Origin: an uncultured Oscillospiraceae bacterium
Lineage (GTDB): Bacteria; Bacillota; Clostridia; Oscillospirales; Oscillospiraceae
Assembly: GCA_934635545.1 (NCBI GenBank)
Contig: CAKTZN010000008.1
Location: 1 to 27,037, forward strand
Direction of reading: 5' to 3'
DNA: 27,037 nucleotides
A program made the translations under genes and the position numbers. The notes under the pieces were generated by a model that searched no databases, was not told the DNA's origin, and saw nothing but the letters and a program-made list of their open reading frames with translations. Shown piece by piece: positions 24,171 through 27,037 of this stretch (its first letter is position 1; the number at the start of each line of letters is the position of its first letter).

Positions 24171-24206
24171 GAAAGCGGTACGCCAAAACGTACCGCTTTC
24201 TTTTTT
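24171..24206 (+). terminator. Strong intrinsic terminator ending the B12 surface gene cluster
   Basis: GAAAGCGGTACG (24171-24182) pairs perfectly with CGTACCGCTTTC (24189-24200), and six further T residues follow. It separates the surface genes from the remodelling operon. Confidence 0.93.
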
Positions 24207-24225
24207 CCTGTGAACATGCTATACT
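24197..24225 (+). promoter_or_regulatory. Candidate extended -10 promoter of the remodelling operon
   Basis: TATACT (24220-24225) is preceded by TG one base away (TGC-TATACT), an extended -10. The -35 region at 24197-24202 (TTTCTT) is weak and overlaps the terminator tail. Transcription would begin near 24231, leaving a leader of about 16 bases with no room for a riboswitch. AGAGGTG just before ATG 24247 serves as ribosome site. Confidence 0.55.
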
Positions 24226-24246
24226 GTCAGAAAAGAGGTGTTGCCC

Positions 24247-25023
24247 ATGAACCGCGCCCCACTGCGCGAAAAACTCCATCTGTCCGGCATCGACGGTGCC
24301 GCCGCGTCCCTGGCCCGGCGGTACGGTCTGGGCTATGAGATCACGGCCTTCTGCATGGCGTCCGCCCTGGAGGACAGCGCCGCCGTGGCCGCCGCGGAGG
24401 CGGATGCGGCAGGCTTTGACCGCCTGTGGCTCCATGCCCCCTTTGCCGAGCTGCACCCCTGCGCCATCGACCCGCTGGTGCGGGAGATCGCGGCGCGGCG
24501 CTACCGCCAGACAATCGCCATGGCCCGCCGCCTGAACGTGAAGCGCATCGTCATCCACGACGGGTATGTACCCTTTGTCTACTTTCCGGAGTGGTTCGTG
24601 GAGCAGTCTGTTACCTTCTGGCGGGGCTTTCTTTCGGAGGTGCCGGAGGATACGACCATCGCCCTGGAAAACGTCATGGACGACGGCCCGGACATGCTGG
24701 CGGCCATCATGAAGGGCGTGGACGATCCCCGTCTGGGGGTGTGCCTTGACGTGGGCCACGCCAACACCACCGTCAGCAAAACGCCGCCCATGGACTGGGT
24801 CGCCCCTCTGTCCCCGTGGCTGCGGCATGTCCATATCCACAACAATTTTGGAGAATGGGATCTGCACAATCCCCTGGGCGAGGGCGATATTCCCATGGCG
24901 CAGGTGCTGGATACCCTGCTGACCGCCTGCCCCGCCGCCACCTATACCATCGAAAACATGAACTGCGCCCCGTCCCTTGCCTGGCTGGCGGCGCAGGGCT
25001 ATCTGGGAGAGATCACACTATGA
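24247..25023 (+). CDS. cbiR: AP-endonuclease-2-type TIM barrel, candidate cobamide-remodelling hydrolase CbiR
   Basis: A 258-residue cytoplasmic TIM-barrel protein of the xylose isomerase/AP endonuclease 2 superfamily. The start is ATG 24247 after AGAGGTG; an in-frame GTG at 24238 overlaps that site and is rejected. Likely metal ligands fall at strand ends: 'VIHDG' (about 101-105), 'IALENV' (about 140-145), 'CLDVGHAN' (about 166-173), 'HVHIHNN' (about 194-200) and 'YTIENMN' (about 232-238). General annotation would be sugar phosphate isomerase/epimerase. CbiR, described from Akkermansia muciniphila, belongs to this superfamily. It breaks the nucleotide loop of cobamides so that CobU, CobS and CobT can attach a new lower ligand. 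Here the gene overlaps cobT by four bases and is followed by cobU and cobS, exactly the partners required. The fold is clear; the CbiR assignment rests mainly on context. Confidence 0.7.
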   Translation: MNRAPLREKLHLSGIDGAAASLARRYGLGYEITAFCMASALEDSAAVAAAEADAAGFDRLWLHAPFAELHPCAIDPLVREIAARRYRQTIAMARRLNVKRIVIHDGYVPFVYFPEWFVEQSVTFWRGFLSEVPEDTTIALENVMDDGPDMLAAIMKGVDDPRLGVCLDVGHANTTVSKTPPMDWVAPLSPWLRHVHIHNNFGEWDLHNPLGEGDIPMAQVLDTLLTACPAATYTIENMNCAPSLAWLAAQGYLGEITL

Positions 25024-26123
25024 CCGAACAGGAACTGCACACATATATCGCATCCATCCGGCCGGCGGACGAGGCCGCCATGGCCGCTGCCCGCCGCCGT
25101 CAGGCGGAGCTGGCCAAGCCGCCGGGAAGCCTTGGCAGGCTGGAGGAGATGGCCATCCGCATGGCGGGCGTCACGGGCCAGGTCTGCCCGGAGGTGAAAA
25201 AGTGCCGGGTGGCGGTGTTCGCCGCCGACAACGGCGTGGTGGCCGAGGGGGTGTCCTGCGCACCCCAGTCCGTCACCTTGCAGCAGGCGGTCAACATGAC
25301 CCGCCGCAAGACCGGCATGTCGGCGCTGGCGAAAACCTTCGGTGACGATGTGGCCGTATACGACGTGGGCATCGCCGCCGACGTCCACTGCCCCGACGTG
25401 ATCGACCGCAAGGTGCGCTATGGCACCGCCGATCTGGCGGTGGAGCCCGCCATGACCCGCGAGGAAGCCCTTCAGGCGCTGGCGGTGGGCATGGAGGCCG
25501 CCGCGCAGGCCAAGGCCGACGGCATTTCGGTGCTGGGCATCGGGGAAATGGGCATCGGCAACACCACCACCAGCGCCGCCGTGCTTTCGATGCTGCTGGA
25601 TACGGAGGTGGAGGCCGTCACCGGACGTGGCGGCGGCCTGACCGACGAGGGCTTTGACCGGAAGAAGCAGGTGCTGCGCCGTGCGCTCCACCTGCACCAT
25701 CCCGACAAAAACGACGTGCTGGACGTGCTGCACAAGGTGGGCGGACTGGACATCGCCGCCATGACCGGCGCGTTTCTGGGCTGCGCCCATGAGGGCATTG
25801 CCGCCGCGGTGGATGGCTATATTTCCGTGGCGGCGGCCCTGTGCACCGTGCATCTGTGCCCTGCCGTGGGAGACTATCTGTTCCTGTCCCACCAGTCCTA
25901 TGAGCTGGGCTACGCCAAAGCGGCGCAGGCGCTGGGCCTCAGTCCCTGCCTTGCGCTGGACATGCGGTTGGGGGAGGGCAGCGGCTGTCCGCTGCTGTTC
26001 CGGGTGCTGGAGGGCGCCTGTGGCGTGATGGCGAACATGGCGACATTCTCCGAGGCCGCCATCCGGGACGACTATCTGGAGCCCATCCGCTCCGGCGACA
26101 GCTTTACGGTGGAAACGATATGA
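25020..26123 (+). CDS. cobT: Nicotinate-nucleotide--dimethylbenzimidazole phosphoribosyltransferase
   Basis: A 367-residue cytoplasmic enzyme that activates the lower-ligand base by transferring phosphoribose from nicotinate mononucleotide, giving alpha-ribazole phosphate for cobamide assembly. Family motifs are present: 'LAKPPGSLGRLE' (about 31-42), 'FAADNGVVAEGVS' (about 67-79), 'GIGEMGIGNTTT' (about 172-183, with a catalytic Glu) and 'DMRLGEGSG' (about 314-322, with the second catalytic Glu). Length matches the family. Start ATG overlaps the preceding stop (ATGA) and its stop overlaps the cobU start the same way, so the genes are translationally coupled. Base preference cannot be read from the sequence by eye. 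Confidence 0.95.
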   Translation: MTEQELHTYIASIRPADEAAMAAARRRQAELAKPPGSLGRLEEMAIRMAGVTGQVCPEVKKCRVAVFAADNGVVAEGVSCAPQSVTLQQAVNMTRRKTGMSALAKTFGDDVAVYDVGIAADVHCPDVIDRKVRYGTADLAVEPAMTREEALQALAVGMEAAAQAKADGISVLGIGEMGIGNTTTSAAVLSMLLDTEVEAVTGRGGGLTDEGFDRKKQVLRRALHLHHPDKNDVLDVLHKVGGLDIAAMTGAFLGCAHEGIAAAVDGYISVAAALCTVHLCPAVGDYLFLSHQSYELGYAKAAQALGLSPCLALDMRLGEGSGCPLLFRVLEGACGVMANMATFSEAAIRDDYLEPIRSGDSFTVETI

Positions 26124-26653
26124 GGATTTTACTGACCGGCGGCAGCAAAAGCGGCAAAAGCACCGCCGCCCAGCACCTGTGCCGCGCCCTGGCGGCGGGC
26201 GGCCCCATGTACTACTGGGCCACCATGACGCCCCGTGACGGCGAGGATCACCAACGCGTCCTGCGGCACATTGCCGACCGGGCGGGCTGGGGCTTCCAGA
26301 CCATCGAGCGCAGCACCGGCCTGACCGCCGCCCTGCCGGACATCGACAAAAGCGGCGCGGTGCTACTGGACAGCGTCACCGCAGCCCTGTCCGAGGCCAT
26401 GTTTGGCCCGGAATTCGACGCAGGCGCCGCGGCGACCGTAACGGCGGAGATGTTGGCCGTCAGCCGCCACAGCGCCCACTTCGTGTGCGTGTGCGACGAC
26501 CTGTGGCGGGGCGGCGAGGACTATCGGGACTGGACGGAGGTCTACGTCCGTGGCCTTGCCCATGTGTGCCGCGCCCTGGCGGCGGAATTTGACGTGGTGT
26601 GCGACATGGCGGCGGGATTGCCCCATGTGTGGAAGGGAGCGTGGCCCCTGTGA
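26120..26653 (+). CDS. cobU: CobU-like adenosylcobinamide kinase / guanylyltransferase, divergent
   Basis: A 177-residue protein expected to phosphorylate adenosylcobinamide and transfer GMP to form AdoCbi-GDP. The P-loop 'GGSKSGKS' is at residues 7-14. 'YYWATMTPRDGED', 'HIADRAGWGFQTIE' (His near 54, the likely guanylylated residue) and 'VLLDSVTAAL' follow the CobU order. The usual 'VSNEVG.G' strand-loop is replaced by 'VCVCDDLWRGGEDYRDW', and later conserved segments are loosely matched, so this is a divergent member. If cobamides are opened to AdoCbi-P by a CbiR-like enzyme, only the guanylyltransferase activity is needed. Four-base overlaps link it to both neighbours. Confidence 0.85.
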   Translation: MRILLTGGSKSGKSTAAQHLCRALAAGGPMYYWATMTPRDGEDHQRVLRHIADRAGWGFQTIERSTGLTAALPDIDKSGAVLLDSVTAALSEAMFGPEFDAGAAATVTAEMLAVSRHSAHFVCVCDDLWRGGEDYRDWTEVYVRGLAHVCRALAAEFDVVCDMAAGLPHVWKGAWPL

Positions 26654-27037
26654 AGGATTGGTTTTACGGCTTTTTCATGGCGTGGGGCATGTTTCTGGCG
26701 CTGCCCTGCCCGCTGAAGATATGGAACGAGAAGGCCCGCAGCAAAATGATCTGCTGCCTGCCCCTTGTGGGCTTCGTGGTAGGCGGCGTGTGGGTGCTGG
26801 CGGCGTATGTGGGACAATTTTTACCCCAAAGCGTGGCGGGATTGCTGATCGCCGCCGCGCCGTGGCTAGTGACGGGCTTTCTCCATCTGGACGGCTTTAT
26901 GGACGTGTGCGACGCGGTGCTGAGCCGCCGTGACCTGCCCCGGCGGCAGGAGATATTGAAGGACTCCCACTGCGGGGCCTTCGCCGTCATCGGTATGGTG
27001 CTGCTGGCGCTGAGCCAGTGGAGCGTGGCCATGGCGG
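26650..27037 (+). CDS. cobS: Cobalamin synthase (adenosylcobinamide-GDP ribazoletransferase), N-terminal part
   Basis: The first 129 codons of an integral membrane enzyme that joins AdoCbi-GDP and alpha-ribazole (phosphate); the gene runs off the window. The start is GTG 26650, overlapping the cobU stop, with AAGGGAG about 11 bases upstream. Hydrophobic helices alternate with the conserved catalytic loop 'GFLHLDGFMDVCDAVLSRR' and 'RRQEILKDSHCGAFAVIG', the Asp-rich and KDS motifs of CobS. It completes the set needed to rebuild the nucleotide loop. Confidence 0.93.
   Translation, partial: MKDWFYGFFMAWGMFLALPCPLKIWNEKARSKMICCLPLVGFVVGGVWVLAAYVGQFLPQSVAGLLIAAAPWLVTGFLHLDGFMDVCDAVLSRRDLPRRQEILKDSHCGAFAVIGMVLLALSQWSVAMA

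Noticed and set aside
24816..25019. Upstream extension of cobT.
   Set aside because: It overlaps the TIM-barrel gene in another frame; ATG 25020 gives the normal CobT N-terminus and length.
1..27037. tRNA or rRNA genes, CRISPR arrays, insertion sequences, integrases and attachment sites.
   Set aside because: I looked for the typical cloverleaf ends, regular spaced repeats and transposase motifs and saw none that I could support.

Overview
This GC-rich window most likely comes from an anaerobic gut Firmicute of the Oscillospiraceae/Ruminococcaceae type. The reasons are the dockerin, GLUG and DUF4430 surface proteins, the MoxR-DUF58-transglutaminase operon, the RND permease with a large coiled-coil insert and no adaptor gene, and strong AGGAGG ribosome sites. 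Assignments rest on motif recognition in the sequence alone; no database search was possible. All genes I can support lie on the + strand.

Layout. (1) 1-267 is the 3' end of a HemW-like gene with its terminator. (2) 304-4520 is a self-contained RND efflux unit: a regulatory leader with a palindromic operator candidate, one 1285-residue permease and a strong terminator. (3) 4521-18614 is a long operon. It opens with inverted repeats, a near-consensus promoter, a full-size cobalamin riboswitch and an intrinsic terminator. The genes that follow are tightly packed: a DUF4430 (transcobalamin beta-domain-like) surface protein, an alpha/alpha-barrel (prenyltransferase/squalene-cyclase-like) membrane-anchored protein, a MoxR AAA+ ATPase, a DUF58 protein, a transglutaminase-like membrane protein lacking the catalytic Cys, and a 1953-residue secreted protein with a PQQ-like beta-propeller, a dockerin and a DUF4430-like C-terminus. 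(4) 18641-24206 holds a second, compact cobalamin riboswitch, a 1566-residue wall/membrane surface protein with GLUG repeats, a small DUF4430 lipoprotein and a strong terminator. (5) 24197 to the window end is a four-gene overlapping operon: a TIM-barrel hydrolase candidate for the cobamide-remodelling enzyme CbiR, then cobT, cobU-like and cobS (cut by the window end).

How the parts may work together. Regions 3-5 look like one cobamide (B12-family) acquisition and remodelling locus. Proteins exposed at the cell surface carry, as separate polypeptides, the two fold types that mammalian intrinsic factor and transcobalamin join in one chain (an alpha/alpha barrel and a DUF4430-like beta domain). 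Two B12 riboswitches would induce them when B12 is scarce. The final operon would cut the nucleotide loop of imported cobamides (CbiR-like) and rebuild it with a preferred lower ligand (CobT, CobU, CobS). No BtuFCD-type transporter is inside the window. The MoxR-DUF58-transglutaminase set between the capture genes may help assemble or mature the surface complex, but that role is inferred from position only.
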